Under the pieces are notes generated by a model that was not told the DNA's origin, ran no database searches, and was given only the letters and a program-made list of their open reading frames with translations. A program made the position numbers and the translations under genes. Shown here in pieces: positions 1-8,093 of a stretch of DNA of 64,000 bases (position 1 is its first letter; every line of letters begins with the position of its first letter). This DNA is from Aquicella lusitana (GTDB lineage Bacteria; Pseudomonadota; Gammaproteobacteria; DSM-16500), in contig NZ_LR699114.1 of NCBI RefSeq assembly GCF_902459475.1, positions 310,001 through 374,000 on the forward strand. Reading direction: 5' to 3'.

Positions 1-920
1 TTGCGCGGGAGTTTGCCTTTGTTAACGCACAGATCCATGATCGCGCGTTCCTGTGAGCGAATTTCATCCAGCATACTGCGCATTTTTCTGGACAGCTTAT
101 TAAACTGACGCGGCGATAATTTAATGTCCATGAAATATTTGGCTAATTCATCGCGTTTTGCGATGCATTTCTTATGCTTCTGGCCGTGTTTTTTTTCTGC
201 CGCAATGGTCTCCTGATAGAGTTTGCGCAGGCCTTCAAACCGTTCTCTGGCCACTTCTGGATCAAGACCGGCTTCATCATCAAATGGATCGGCAGCGCCT
301 TCGCCTTCTTCTTCTTCATCTTCGGATTCTGCTGCTATTTTGGCAGGTGCGGCGGATTCTTTTTCTTCATCGCCATCTTCGCCTTCAAGGTTAGGCTCGA
401 TATAGCCGCTAATGACATCACTTAATCGTAATTCACCCTTTTCAACCCGGTCATAATCACCCAGCACTTCTGCAATCATTTGAGGCTGATAGGCAAGCGT
501 CGTCAACATCTGATTGACGCCTTCCTCGATGCGTTTGGCGATAGCGATTTCACCTTCGCGGGAGAGCAGCTCAACGCGACCCATTTCACGCATGTACATG
601 CGCACCGGGTCCGTGGTCCGGCCTAATTCGCCGTCTACAACAGCGAGAGCATTTGCCACTTCTTCCGCTGCGGACTCATCTTCAGCTGCTTCATTTTCTG
701 TAAGCAGCAGTTCTTCCATTTCGGGCGCTTCTTCAGAGACACGGATACCCATGTCATTGATCATGCTGATAATATCTTCGATCTGTTCAGAGTCGGTAAT
801 ATCAGCAGGCAAATGGTCATTGACCTCGGCATAAGTCAGGTAACCCTGCTCTTTACCGCGGTTAATCAATTCTTTAAGACGTGATTTCTGGGATTCTTTC
901 TGCGAATCTTGTTGATCCAT
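1..920 (-). CDS. rpoD: RNA polymerase sigma-70 factor RpoD (partial, N-terminal part)
   Basis: Housekeeping sigma factor, which directs core RNA polymerase to vegetative promoters. About 306 N-terminal residues are visible; the promoter-binding C-terminal regions lie beyond the window edge. Region 1.1 fills residues 1-80. Region 1.2 follows at about 103-135 (TDPVRMYMREMG, then LLSREGEIAIAKRIEEG). The non-conserved domain contains a very acidic stretch (EDEEEEGEG), as in other gammaproteobacterial RpoD. The start is the ATG at 918-920, giving the N-terminus MDQQDSQKES. It lies downstream of dnaG in the conserved rpsU-yqeY-dnaG-rpoD order, 126 bp after dnaG, which leaves room for a separate promoter. 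Family assignment is secure. Confidence 0.97.
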   Translation of the reverse strand, partial: MDQQDSQKESQKSRLKELINRGKEQGYLTYAEVNDHLPADITDSEQIEDIISMINDMGIRVSEEAPEMEELLLTENEAAEDESAAEEVANALAVVDGELGRTTDPVRMYMREMGRVELLSREGEIAIAKRIEEGVNQMLTTLAYQPQMIAEVLGDYDRVEKGELRLSDVISGYIEPNLEGEDGDEEKESAAPAKIAAESEDEEEEGEGAADPFDDEAGLDPEVARERFEGLRKLYQETIAAEKKHGQKHKKCIAKRDELAKYFMDIKLSPRQFNKLSRKMRSMLDEIRSQERAIMDLCVNKGKLPR

Positions 921-952
921 AAATAGCAACCTGTAGTCTGGGTGACAAATTA

Positions 953-981
953 ATTATAAATCAATCTGGGTAACCTATCAT
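953..981 (-). promoter_or_regulatory. candidate rpoD promoter in the dnaG-rpoD gap
   Basis: Read on the minus strand, a perfect TATAAT (958-953) follows ATGATA (981-976) after 17 bp, 33 bp upstream of the rpoD ATG. A second TTGACA lies at 999-994 without a good -10 partner. The gap is AT-rich. A separate rpoD promoter here would match the internal promoters known in this operon in other bacteria, but the -35 is a weak match. Confidence 0.35.
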
Positions 982-1046
982 TATCTACCATTTTGTCAAA
1001 AAAGTCATTTATCTTGATCAAAATGGCCTTCGGCAAAATGAAGTAA

Positions 1047-2822
1047 TTATATGCTAAGTATAGTCTTTTTTTTAGCTATCCAGGCTGAAAGTTCAACTTT
1101 TTCTTCTTCAGACAACCCTTCACGGGTTGCTTTGGCCAAAAGACGGTTAATTTCCTCATCGAAAGCGAGCATAGCGATTTGCCGCATAGTCCCTAAAAAC
1201 TCGCTTTCAATGCCGTTATCGGGAATCATATGCTCAAAATGAGCCATTTTCATGATAAATGTTTCTTCTTTTTGGCCCCGCCAATATTCAATCAAGGCAC
1301 CTGTGGTAACTATATTGGGTCTATTTTGAACAATTTCAAGCAGGCGGCTTAAAAAAGAATAACCGGGTAGCTGCGCTGTCGGCAAGGGTGTCTGGACCAG
1401 GCTCGCAAGACGCGGATATTGCACCAGGAGCGCAATAGCCAATTTAACGGGGACAGGCATTTTTGTTTTAGCCTGTGCTGGTTGAAGCGGGTGTGCTGGG
1501 GTCTCGGCATTAATGGTAGGCACGGAGGCTGTTCGATGAGTGTCTTTAATTTGTTGTTTTAATGAATAGATGTCGATGCGTGCCTGTTTACTTAGCTCCT
1601 CCGTCATCATTTCCTGAAAAATGCCCGAAGGAAGCTGTTTGATATAATCCAAGGCCTGTGCTGCCAGCCGGGCACGTCCTTCCATGGTGCTCATATCACT
1701 TTGCCGGCTCAATGTCTGAAAGAAGAAAGCAGAAAGTGAAGGGGCATCCTGCAGGCGCTTTTCAAAAGCCGTTTTGCCCTCTTTTCGAACCAGACTGTCT
1801 GGGTCTTCGCCTTCTGGTAAAAAGAGAAAGCGTACTTGCAGATTGTCATGCATCAGCGGAAAAATCACTTGCAGTGCTCGCCAGGCGGCGCCGCGTCCTG
1901 CTTCATCGCCGTCAAAACAGAAGATGATTTCAGCCGTGTAACGAAAGAGCCGCTCCAGATGATGGGTACTGGTTGCGGTTCCAAGGGTTGCGACTGCATA
2001 AGGGAGGCCATGCTGAAACAGGGCAATGACATCCATGTAACCTTCTACCACCATTACCCGCTCCAATTTTCGGTTAGCCTTGAGCGCTTGGTATAAGCCA
2101 TATAATTCGTGGCCTTTTTGAAAAAGGGGGGTTTCCGGCGAATTCAGGTATTTGGGCTCACCCTGATCGAGAATGCGTCCGCCAAATCCAATCACACGGC
2201 CGCGATAATCATGGATGGGGAACATAATTCGGTCGCGAAAGCGGTCATAATATCCCCCTTCATTTTTTTTAATAACGAGGCCGGTTTCAAGCAGCCTTTT
2301 TTTGTCTGCTTCAGTTTTGCCGAAGGTATCCAGGACATGGCTCCAGCCGGGCAGGGCATAACCCAGACTGAATTGCCGCGCAATTGCGCCGGAAATGCCG
2401 CGTTGTTTGAGATACTGAATGGCGCGTTTTGACTGCCGCATTTGATCATAATAATAAGCGGCCGCTTCTTTCATCAGTTCATAAAGAGCGGGCAGGGAAT
2501 CATCTTTTTTAAAAGTGGCAGAACGGGGAACTTCCATGCCCGTATGCCGGGCAAGCGCTTCGATGGCTTCTGGAAAGCTCAGGCGCTCATGCTGCATCAT
2601 GAAATCAATTGCATTGCCGTGTGCCCCGCAACCAAAACAATAATAAAACTGCTTGGGCTGGCTGACGGAGAATGAAGCGCTTTTTTCATTATGAAAAGGG
2701 CAGCGCGCGAAGTAATTGCTCCCGGATTTTTTGCGTAAGGGCACTTGCACGTTGATAAGATCAACGAGATCGATTTTGGCAAGGAGCAATTCAATAAATT
2801 CCCGGGGGATAATGTCAGTCAT
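1047..2822 (-). CDS. dnaG: DNA primase DnaG
   Basis: Synthesises RNA primers at the replication fork together with DnaB helicase. It has 591 residues, close to the E. coli length. The N-terminal CHC2 zinc finger is intact: C41, H44, C62 and C65 (ARCPFHNEK ... YYCFGCGAHGN). The catalytic TOPRIM core follows at about 255-340 (VMVVEGYMDVIALFQHG, then FCFDGDEAGRGAA). The C-terminal third is the diverged helicase-binding domain. It lies in the macromolecular-synthesis operon between yqeY and rpoD. About 260 bp carrying a dispersed repeat separate it from yqeY, so it may have its own promoter. Confidence 0.97.
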   Translation of the reverse strand: MTDIIPREFIELLLAKIDLVDLINVQVPLRKKSGSNYFARCPFHNEKSASFSVSQPKQFYYCFGCGAHGNAIDFMMQHERLSFPEAIEALARHTGMEVPRSATFKKDDSLPALYELMKEAAAYYYDQMRQSKRAIQYLKQRGISGAIARQFSLGYALPGWSHVLDTFGKTEADKKRLLETGLVIKKNEGGYYDRFRDRIMFPIHDYRGRVIGFGGRILDQGEPKYLNSPETPLFQKGHELYGLYQALKANRKLERVMVVEGYMDVIALFQHGLPYAVATLGTATSTHHLERLFRYTAEIIFCFDGDEAGRGAAWRALQVIFPLMHDNLQVRFLFLPEGEDPDSLVRKEGKTAFEKRLQDAPSLSAFFFQTLSRQSDMSTMEGRARLAAQALDYIKQLPSGIFQEMMTEELSKQARIDIYSLKQQIKDTHRTASVPTINAETPAHPLQPAQAKTKMPVPVKLAIALLVQYPRLASLVQTPLPTAQLPGYSFLSRLLEIVQNRPNIVTTGALIEYWRGQKEETFIMKMAHFEHMIPDNGIESEFLGTMRQIAMLAFDEEINRLLAKATREGLSEEEKVELSAWIAKKKTILSI

Positions 2823-2914
2823 GTTAACTACTCAAGATGCCTCAAATGCTATTGCGCCCTTCCTCACCGCGAAAGCCACTGTTTATCTACCTGTACTAAA
2901 ATACCATTAAGTCT

Positions 2915-2985
2915 GTCATCCCGCACTTGTAGACTGTCATCCCGCAACAAGTGCGGGGTGACAAAGTCGCTAGTGCGGGATGATA
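2915..2985. repeat. dispersed palindromic repeat (gtcatcccgcacttgt family)
   Basis: Arms 2915-2930 (gtcatcccgcacttgt) and 2947-2962 (acaagtgcggggtgac) are inverted copies with one mismatch. A further half copy (tagtgcgggatgat) follows at 2971-2984. The same motif recurs at about 59563-59656, and its edge forms the tandem array at 61081. It sits between yqeY and dnaG; the rest of the gap (2823-3081) shows nothing else. Confidence 0.8.
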
Positions 2986-3081
2986 GGGAGAAGGCTGATA
3001 GGAAGTGGTGGCGGTTACTTTGTGCTTATGCCCACACATTGCCTGGTAAAAGCGCAGAGCGTGAGCATCCAGGTATGGCAA

Positions 3082-3528
3082 CTACCCAGCCAGCTTTTCT
3101 TTTACCTTGGCGCTAACAAGGGTCATGTCTGCTTTGCCTTGCAGCTTGCCTTTGAGAAGGCCCATGACTTTGCCCATATCTTTGGCTGAAGTGGCGCCGG
3201 ATTCCTGTATGGCTGCGGAGACTGCCTGTTCAATTTCAGTTTCACTTAATTGAGCTGGTAGATAGGACTGAATAACCTTAATCTCTTCCGCTTCTTTTTG
3301 CGCCAGATCAGGTCGGTTACCAGCTTCATATTGACTGATGGAATCACGGCGCTGTTTGATCATTTTGTTCAGCGTCGCAAGAATCTGTTCGTCGCTTAGC
3401 GTGATGCGCTCATCTACTTCGCGCTGCTTTAAGGCTGCAAGAATAAGCCGAATCGTAGACAGGCGTTCTTTTTCCTGGCTGCGCATGGCGGTTTTCATGT
3501 CTTCAAGAATTTTGTCCTTGATTGTCAT
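3082..3528 (-). CDS. yqeY: YqeY/GatB-like domain protein
   Basis: A 148-residue helical protein of the YqeY family, related to the C-terminal tRNA-binding tail of GatB amidotransferase. Its exact role is unknown. Recognisable segments are MKTAMRSQEKERLSTIRLI near the start, then YLPAQLSETEIEQAV and the end GKADMTLVSAKVKEKLAG. The start at 3528 is favoured over an upstream codon at 3570 because AAGGAG lies just before it and the family begins here. Its place between rpsU and dnaG is common in Legionellales and Pseudomonas-like genomes. Confidence 0.92.
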   Translation of the reverse strand: MTIKDKILEDMKTAMRSQEKERLSTIRLILAALKQREVDERITLSDEQILATLNKMIKQRRDSISQYEAGNRPDLAQKEAEEIKVIQSYLPAQLSETEIEQAVSAAIQESGATSAKDMGKVMGLLKGKLQGKADMTLVSAKVKEKLAG

Positions 3529-3577
3529 AGCATTCTCCTTACAGCAATGTAGATATTGAGGGGCTTGCAAAACAAGC

Positions 3578-3639
3578 TGCCCCGGTTTTCCGGGGCACGA
3601 TTCATACGATTATTCAACTATTCCAGGAATAGTTGAATA
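3578..3639 (-). terminator. two hairpins between rpsU and yqeY (attenuator or processing site)
   Basis: Two dyads lie in this gap. The first, 3611-3639, has perfect 14-bp arms (tattcaactattcc and its complement) around one central base. The second, 3578-3597, is an 8-bp GC-rich stem (tgccccgg) with a 4-base loop; on the minus strand it is followed by gcttgtttt. Together they resemble the terminator and RNA-processing region that lowers dnaG expression relative to rpsU in E. coli. The functional assignment is inference. Confidence 0.55.
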
Positions 3640-3655
3640 GCAGGGATTGGCTTGA

Positions 3656-3904
3656 TTAAGCAGCTTCTTTCTTGCCGGTGCCAATAGGCTGACGATCACG
3701 TTCCATCGCCATATGTTCACGCAGGATTTTTTTCTGGTAACGTTTAACGGCGGCTGCCTTTTTACGCTTACGTTTCCAGGTGGGTTTTTCATAAAACTCA
3801 TGGCGTCTTAAATCGGCGAGAATGCCGGCTTTTTCGCAAAGCCGCTTGAAGCGGCGCAGGCTTAATTCGAAATTTTCATTGTCTCTTACACGTACTGTTG
3901 GCAT
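3656..3904 (-). CDS. rpsU: 30S ribosomal protein S21
   Basis: Small basic ribosomal protein that helps the 30S subunit bind initiator regions of mRNA. It has 82 residues; the E. coli protein has 71, and the extra length is a C-terminal tail ending TGKKEAA. The conserved core is clear: [21 protein letters not shown], then [20 protein letters not shown]. The start at 3904 is preceded on the minus strand by TAGGAAAAAG. It is the first gene of the macromolecular-synthesis operon and diverges from the isocyanide cluster across a 246-bp gap. Confidence 0.98.
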   Translation of the reverse strand: MPTVRVRDNENFELSLRRFKRLCEKAGILADLRRHEFYEKPTWKRKRKKAAAVKRYQKKILREHMAMERDRQPIGTGKKEAA

Positions 3905-4069
3905 AGCGCAGGCTTTTTCCTAAATTAATTTAACAATAAGAGGGCCAATTCTAATGCCAGCGCCTAAGAAATGCAAAGGGTGTCTGCGTCGAATCAGTGG
4001 TTTCATTTTTAAAGTAGGACCAAAAGCAGGTAAATGCCATTCAAGGCGCTGATGATAGGTTCTGCCTAT

Positions 4070-4103
4070 TATAATGATATAAAATATATATTTTTATTAT
4101 AAT
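4070..4103 (+). promoter_or_regulatory. candidate promoter(s) of the isocyanide operon
   Basis: Two perfect TATAAT hexamers lie in a very AT-rich stretch, at 4070-4075 and 4098-4103. Neither has a convincing -35. If the second is used, transcription would start near 4110, so the mRNA would begin almost exactly with the hairpin at 4112. Weak -35 boxes would suit activation by a regulator. Confidence 0.4.
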
Positions 4104-4111
4104 TTTCATGG

Positions 4112-4150
4112 GGCTATATTCTTCTGACAACAGGGCAGGAGAATATAGCC
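4112..4150 (+). promoter_or_regulatory. hairpin that buries the pvcA ribosome binding site
   Basis: Arms 4112-4126 (ggctatattcttctg) and 4136-4150 (caggagaatatagcc) pair over 15 bp with a single G-U, around the 9-base loop acaacaggg. The AGGAGA Shine-Dalgarno (4137-4142) lies wholly inside the right arm, and the ATG begins at the next base, 4151. As RNA this would block ribosome access (thermometer, riboswitch-like or antisense-controlled). As DNA it could instead be an operator dyad. Confidence 0.7.
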
Positions 4151-5086
4151 ATGACGTTCTATTCCAATCAGACAAGGATTGCAGAAGCCATCATGCAGCT
4201 GCTCGCGCGCCATCACCGCGGTCTGGCGAGCGAAAGCGGCCAGCAGGCAGCGGCTCTGCATTGTTTTAAGCCGCATTGGGACCGAATCCTGCGAGCCCTT
4301 CAAGTCGGTCAGCCCATCCAATTTGTGCTGCCGGCTTTTCCTGCCAAATCGCCGAATCTGGATAAAACAGCGGGGGTACTGCCCGACTTGGGTGAGCGCC
4401 TGGCACTTCGGTTTTTGGATCAGCTCTGCCAAAAGATCAGTGCCCTTTATTCGCCCGGTGCGCAGATTTTGATTTGCTCGGATGGGCGTGTCTTTAATGA
4501 CCTCGTTAATGTGACGGACAAGGCGGTGGATGCCTATGCAGAAGGTATACGGTGCATTCTCCGCGAAGATTTGCTGGTTTCACTCACGACTTTTGCGCTG
4601 GATGATTATTTCGGCGCGATTCCCTATGCTGTCATGCGTGAAAAATTGGTGAAGGATTACGGCGAAACCCTTCCGCTCATCAAGGAGCGCGTTAAAACAG
4701 ATGGAGCTGCGAAAGCGCTATTCAATGGTATCCATCGCTTTATTTATGAAGACCAGCTGGTTTCATACCATGCGATGTCTAAAAACCAGGTGAAGAACCT
4801 GACGAAAGAAATTGCTTACAGCGTGATCCAGCGCAGTAATGCCTGGAGCCGTTTTGTTGAAAAATGTTTTCCAGACGCTGTACGGCTTTCCATCCATCCA
4901 CAACCTTTTGGTTCAGAAAAACTCGGCATCATGCTGCTGAAAAGTAAAGATGTGTGGGCAACGCCATGGCACCGTGTTGTGCTCTATGATGGCAGGGAGC
5001 ATTTGCTTGTCCGTAAAAAAGAAGCAGAAACATTAGGTGCGAAGCCAGTGTTTGTCCATGACCAGTTCAGCCACTATGCTTTATGA
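4151..5086 (+). CDS. pvcA: isocyanide (isonitrile) synthase, PvcA/Dit1 family
   Basis: Belongs to the DIT1/PvcA family, which turns the amino group of tyrosine or tryptophan into an isocyanide using ribulose-5-phosphate. The 311 residues match the family length. Visible hallmarks are VLPAFPAKSPN at about 60-70, ICSDGRVFNDLVNV at about 108-121, the DDYFG segment, LSIHPQP at about 255, and the WATPWHRVVLYDGRE block near the C-terminus. Its start lies immediately after a hairpin that hides the AGGAGA site. The next gene encodes the partner oxygenase, and a P450 follows, so the three probably form one operon. Substrate and product cannot be read from sequence. Confidence 0.9.
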   Translation: MTFYSNQTRIAEAIMQLLARHHRGLASESGQQAAALHCFKPHWDRILRALQVGQPIQFVLPAFPAKSPNLDKTAGVLPDLGERLALRFLDQLCQKISALYSPGAQILICSDGRVFNDLVNVTDKAVDAYAEGIRCILREDLLVSLTTFALDDYFGAIPYAVMREKLVKDYGETLPLIKERVKTDGAAKALFNGIHRFIYEDQLVSYHAMSKNQVKNLTKEIAYSVIQRSNAWSRFVEKCFPDAVRLSIHPQPFGSEKLGIMLLKSKDVWATPWHRVVLYDGREHLLVRKKEAETLGAKPVFVHDQFSHYAL

Positions 5087-5094
5087 GGAAGATC

Positions 5095-5913
5095 ATGACA
5101 AGCACGCTTAGCCTAAATGCGCTTACTGAAAGAAAATGTCATATTCAAATGCTTGAGCCGTTTGGCCTTGAAATCATAGCCAATGACCGTCCTGATTTCA
5201 CGATGCTGGTTGACAGCAAGATATTAAAAACCCTGGTGAAGCAATTCCGCATTGTTGTGCTGCGAGGCTTTGCGCCAGTCGGCAAAGATTCACTGGTGCA
5301 ATATGCAAAAACAATAGGACCTCTGCTTGAATGGGAGTTCGGAAATGTCATGGAAATGCATGCGCAAGAAATGCCAAAAAACTATCTCTTTACCCATGGG
5401 CGCGTGCCTTTTCACTGGGATGGCGCTTTTTACCGGGAACCGCGCTATTTACTGTTTCATTGCATTGAAGCGCCGCTTGCTGATTGCGGCGGTGAAACGA
5501 TTTTTTCGGATACACATCAGATCTGGCTGCGTGCAGATGAAAATGAAAAATCGACGTGGGCCAACATAAAAATAACATACAAAACCGAGAAGCTCGCTCA
5601 CTATGGCGGCTGCATTACTGTGCCGCTGGTACAAGCGCATCCCGACACGCAGGAAACTATATTGCGATTTGCTGAACCCGTGCCGCCTCACATGCTCAAT
5701 CCAGTAGAAGTCCGGTTGGAAGAAACTGACGGAGATCAGTCCTATCAATTTATACACCGCATGGCAGAACGCTGTTATCGCCCGGAAAATTGTTATATCC
5801 ATACCTGGCAGCAGAATGATTTTCTTATCGCGGATAATTTTGCTCTCATTCATGCGCGCCGTGCATTCAGAGCGTTTTCGCCGAGACATTTGCGGCGCAT
5901 TCAAGTTTTGTAG
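5095..5913 (+). CDS. pvcB: Fe(II)/2-oxoglutarate-dependent oxygenase, PvcB-like (TauD family)
   Basis: Non-haem iron oxygenase that in related clusters oxidises the isocyanide made by PvcA, often to a vinyl isocyanide. The iron ligand HxD appears as HWD in RVPFHWDGAFYREPRYLLF. The distal histidine is in LIHARRAFRAFSPRHLRRI, where the arginines would bind 2-oxoglutarate. FGNVMEMHA and DCGGETIFSDT are also family-like. The start at 5095 (MTSTLSLNAL) is chosen because GAGG precedes it at good spacing; an ATG at 5083 overlaps the pvcA stop. It runs 12 bp ahead of the P450. Confidence 0.9.
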   Translation: MTSTLSLNALTERKCHIQMLEPFGLEIIANDRPDFTMLVDSKILKTLVKQFRIVVLRGFAPVGKDSLVQYAKTIGPLLEWEFGNVMEMHAQEMPKNYLFTHGRVPFHWDGAFYREPRYLLFHCIEAPLADCGGETIFSDTHQIWLRADENEKSTWANIKITYKTEKLAHYGGCITVPLVQAHPDTQETILRFAEPVPPHMLNPVEVRLEETDGDQSYQFIHRMAERCYRPENCYIHTWQQNDFLIADNFALIHARRAFRAFSPRHLRRIQVL

Positions 5914-5925
5914 CTGGAGAATTTT

Positions 5926-7143
5926 ATGCAACAACCTTCTTTGCTTGATATCAAAATCAGCCACAGTCCCGCGGCTTTCGCAACATTTCTACGGGAGCAA
6001 GGCGATATTTTCTGGTGGGAACGCGGCAAATTCTGGGTCATTACTTCACATGAATATGCAAAACAAATCCTGACGAGCACGGATTTTACCTGTGATCGTA
6101 CCCCATTTTTTATTTCCCGCATGCCCAATCTTGATCTCGGTTTAATACAGGATTTTTTTGGCGTTGTCGGTAAAATGATGGTTATGAGCGATGCGCCGCT
6201 GCATACGGCGCGAAGACGAATCTGCTATGACGGTTTTACGACACAGACGCTTGCGAATTTGCATCCGCTGATTGAAAAGACAATAGACAGACAGTTGTCA
6301 CAGTGCCTGCAAAAAGGCCATATCGAATTAGTGGAAGACTTGGCGAAAATGATTCCTTCCACCATTCTCGCAGATTTTTTTCATATTCCTGAAGAAGAGC
6401 GCAGCACTTTTTATGAGTGGTCGAATAACATGACGCAGTTTTTTGGCGGCGCTTCGCAGTACCGAAACGAAGACGGCATAGAAGTGAATCACAGCGCGCG
6501 AAGCCTGCGTGATTATTTTGTCACGCTGGTCGAGAAGCGCAGGGCGAAACCGGAAAGCGATTTTTTAAGCATTCTGATAAAAAACCAACAGGCTTTTGGC
6601 CTTACCGATGATGAAATCATTTCGCAAGCCATTATGATGCTGGTCGCAGGCCAGGTGACGACAACCGACCAGCTTTGTAATAACCTTTATACTTTAATGA
6701 CGGCACCGCATGCACTGGAAACATTACAGGCGGGTGATGTTGATATGGAAACGGCACTCGATGAATTAAACCGTCTGGATCCGGCTGTAACATTTATTTT
6801 CCGTGTTACCAAAAATGACACGTTCATTGGACATCAACCCGTGCGCGCCGGGGACGTGATTTTTATTTCGACACATGCGGTGAATCGCGATTCGCGCGTA
6901 TTCGATCAGCCGGATGACTGTGTGCTGGCACGCCCGAACAATAAGCAATTGAGCTATGGTTTTGGCAGTCATTATTGCATTGGCGCAAAGCTCGCACGAC
7001 TTGAAATGCAAAATTGCTTCACACAGTTGCTGAAGCGCCTGCCGGGATTGCACCTCCTGGCGCAGGATCCGCCAAAGCGCAAGCATCATAGTTTGGCATT
7101 TTCAGGTTTTGAGCGGCTGCCGCTGGGTTTTCATAAGCCCTGA
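5926..7143 (+). CDS. cytochrome P450 of the isocyanide cluster
   Basis: Class I-type bacterial P450 of 405 residues without a membrane anchor. The haem-binding loop is YGFGSHYCIGAKLAR with the cysteine ligand. The ExxR motif of helix K is in LDELNRLDP, and the C-helix motif appears as LHTARRR. Helix I reads LVAGQVTTTDQL: the threonine is kept, but the acidic residue of the usual AGxD/ET is valine. GGAG precedes the ATG. It is co-directional with pvcA and pvcB and probably tailors their product. Yeast DIT2 and the fungal xanthocillin P450 are precedents for pairing a P450 with an isocyanide synthase. Redox partners are not nearby. Confidence 0.93.
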   Translation: MQQPSLLDIKISHSPAAFATFLREQGDIFWWERGKFWVITSHEYAKQILTSTDFTCDRTPFFISRMPNLDLGLIQDFFGVVGKMMVMSDAPLHTARRRICYDGFTTQTLANLHPLIEKTIDRQLSQCLQKGHIELVEDLAKMIPSTILADFFHIPEEERSTFYEWSNNMTQFFGGASQYRNEDGIEVNHSARSLRDYFVTLVEKRRAKPESDFLSILIKNQQAFGLTDDEIISQAIMMLVAGQVTTTDQLCNNLYTLMTAPHALETLQAGDVDMETALDELNRLDPAVTFIFRVTKNDTFIGHQPVRAGDVIFISTHAVNRDSRVFDQPDDCVLARPNNKQLSYGFGSHYCIGAKLARLEMQNCFTQLLKRLPGLHLLAQDPPKRKHHSLAFSGFERLPLGFHKP

Positions 7144-8003
7144 CAGCTTTTGAAAGCTGCTTTGACGGCATTGGTAATCGCCTGAATGGCTTTCACATCC
7201 CGGTTTTCGCCGCGATATAACAGACAGATTTCATCTTGATAGAAAGGCGCTTTGGGTATGCTGATCAGGTTTCTGGCCCGTGCAACATTGCCGGGCAGAA
7301 TGCCAATGCCGCAGCCGCTTTGGGTTAAATCCGCAATGACTTCCAGGTTATTAGTGGAAATGATGCGTTTATAAGCGATGCCATCACGCTTCAGTTTTTT
7401 TAGAATGGACTGCGTCTGGCTCATGTCAGGATCACACAAGAGTACGGCTTCCCCTGAGTGCAAATCCTGAATTTTGCGTTCACTACGGCCTCGCCAGAGT
7501 TGAATGCGGTCATTGTCCAGATGCTTGATGATTAAATCCGGGTGCCTGACCGGATTGACGACAATGCCAATATCAATTTGCAATCGAATGACTTGTTCCG
7601 TAATTTTTCGAGAATGGTCATGCTGTAGCTTGATTTCGAGACGTGGATTGTTCTCCAGTAAATCACCTAGAAAACGAGGCAGTGAATGCAAGGCAACCGA
7701 GCTGTGGCAGCCGATCGTAAAGCATCCCTGAATCTGATGTACTGAAGCAAGTGTCTGCGATTTGATCGTATCCCAGTGCTGCAGCAACTGGCGGGTATGC
7801 GCCAGCAGCTGCCGGCCCGCCTGTGTCAGCGATACGCCGCGCTTATGGCGGGTGAGAAGGGAGGTGCCAACGGATTTTTCCAATCGCTGGATCGCAAGCG
7901 AGAGAGAAGGCTGGCTGATGGCGAGCGATTCGGCGGCGCGCGACAGATTTTGCAGTCTCGCGACTTCCAGAAAATAGGTCAAGTCGGCAGGGGATGGGAT
8001 CAT
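7131..8003 (-). CDS. LysR-type transcriptional regulator
   Basis: A 290-residue LysR-family regulator. The N-terminal winged helix-turn-helix occupies residues 1-62 (LTYFLEVARLQNLSRAAESL, then SQPSLSLAIQRLEKSVGTSL and FTRHK-like LLTRHKRGVSLTQAGR). The effector-binding domain follows, with GCGIGILPGNVA near the C-terminus. The start at 8003 is chosen because AGGAG lies upstream; an in-frame extension to 8090 has no ribosome binding site. Its 3' end overlaps the P450 tail-to-tail by 13 bp, and it is divergent from tsaD. It is the likely regulator of the isocyanide operon, as PtxR is for pvc in Pseudomonas, but that link is inference. Confidence 0.92.
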   Translation of the reverse strand: MIPSPADLTYFLEVARLQNLSRAAESLAISQPSLSLAIQRLEKSVGTSLLTRHKRGVSLTQAGRQLLAHTRQLLQHWDTIKSQTLASVHQIQGCFTIGCHSSVALHSLPRFLGDLLENNPRLEIKLQHDHSRKITEQVIRLQIDIGIVVNPVRHPDLIIKHLDNDRIQLWRGRSERKIQDLHSGEAVLLCDPDMSQTQSILKKLKRDGIAYKRIISTNNLEVIADLTQSGCGIGILPGNVARARNLISIPKAPFYQDEICLLYRGENRDVKAIQAITNAVKAAFKSCQGL

Positions 8004-8038
8004 AACGCGCACTCCTGAAATTTTGTCGTGTACAGAGG

Positions 8039-8058
8039 TAAAATGCGCTAAAATGCGC
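8039..8058. promoter_or_regulatory. tandem 10-mer between the LysR gene and tsaD
   Basis: The decamer taaaatgcgc occurs twice back to back (8039-8048 and 8049-8058) in the 90-bp divergent gap. This spacing puts both copies on one DNA face, as for a regulator site. Autoregulation by the LysR protein is possible but unproven. Confidence 0.3.
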
Positions 8059-8093
8059 ACAAAATTGACGTTGCAGCTCAGGGTAAACATAAC

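Noticed and set aside
5449-5964. 171-codon minus-strand frame
   Set aside because: Antisense shadow of the PvcB-like oxygenase gene.
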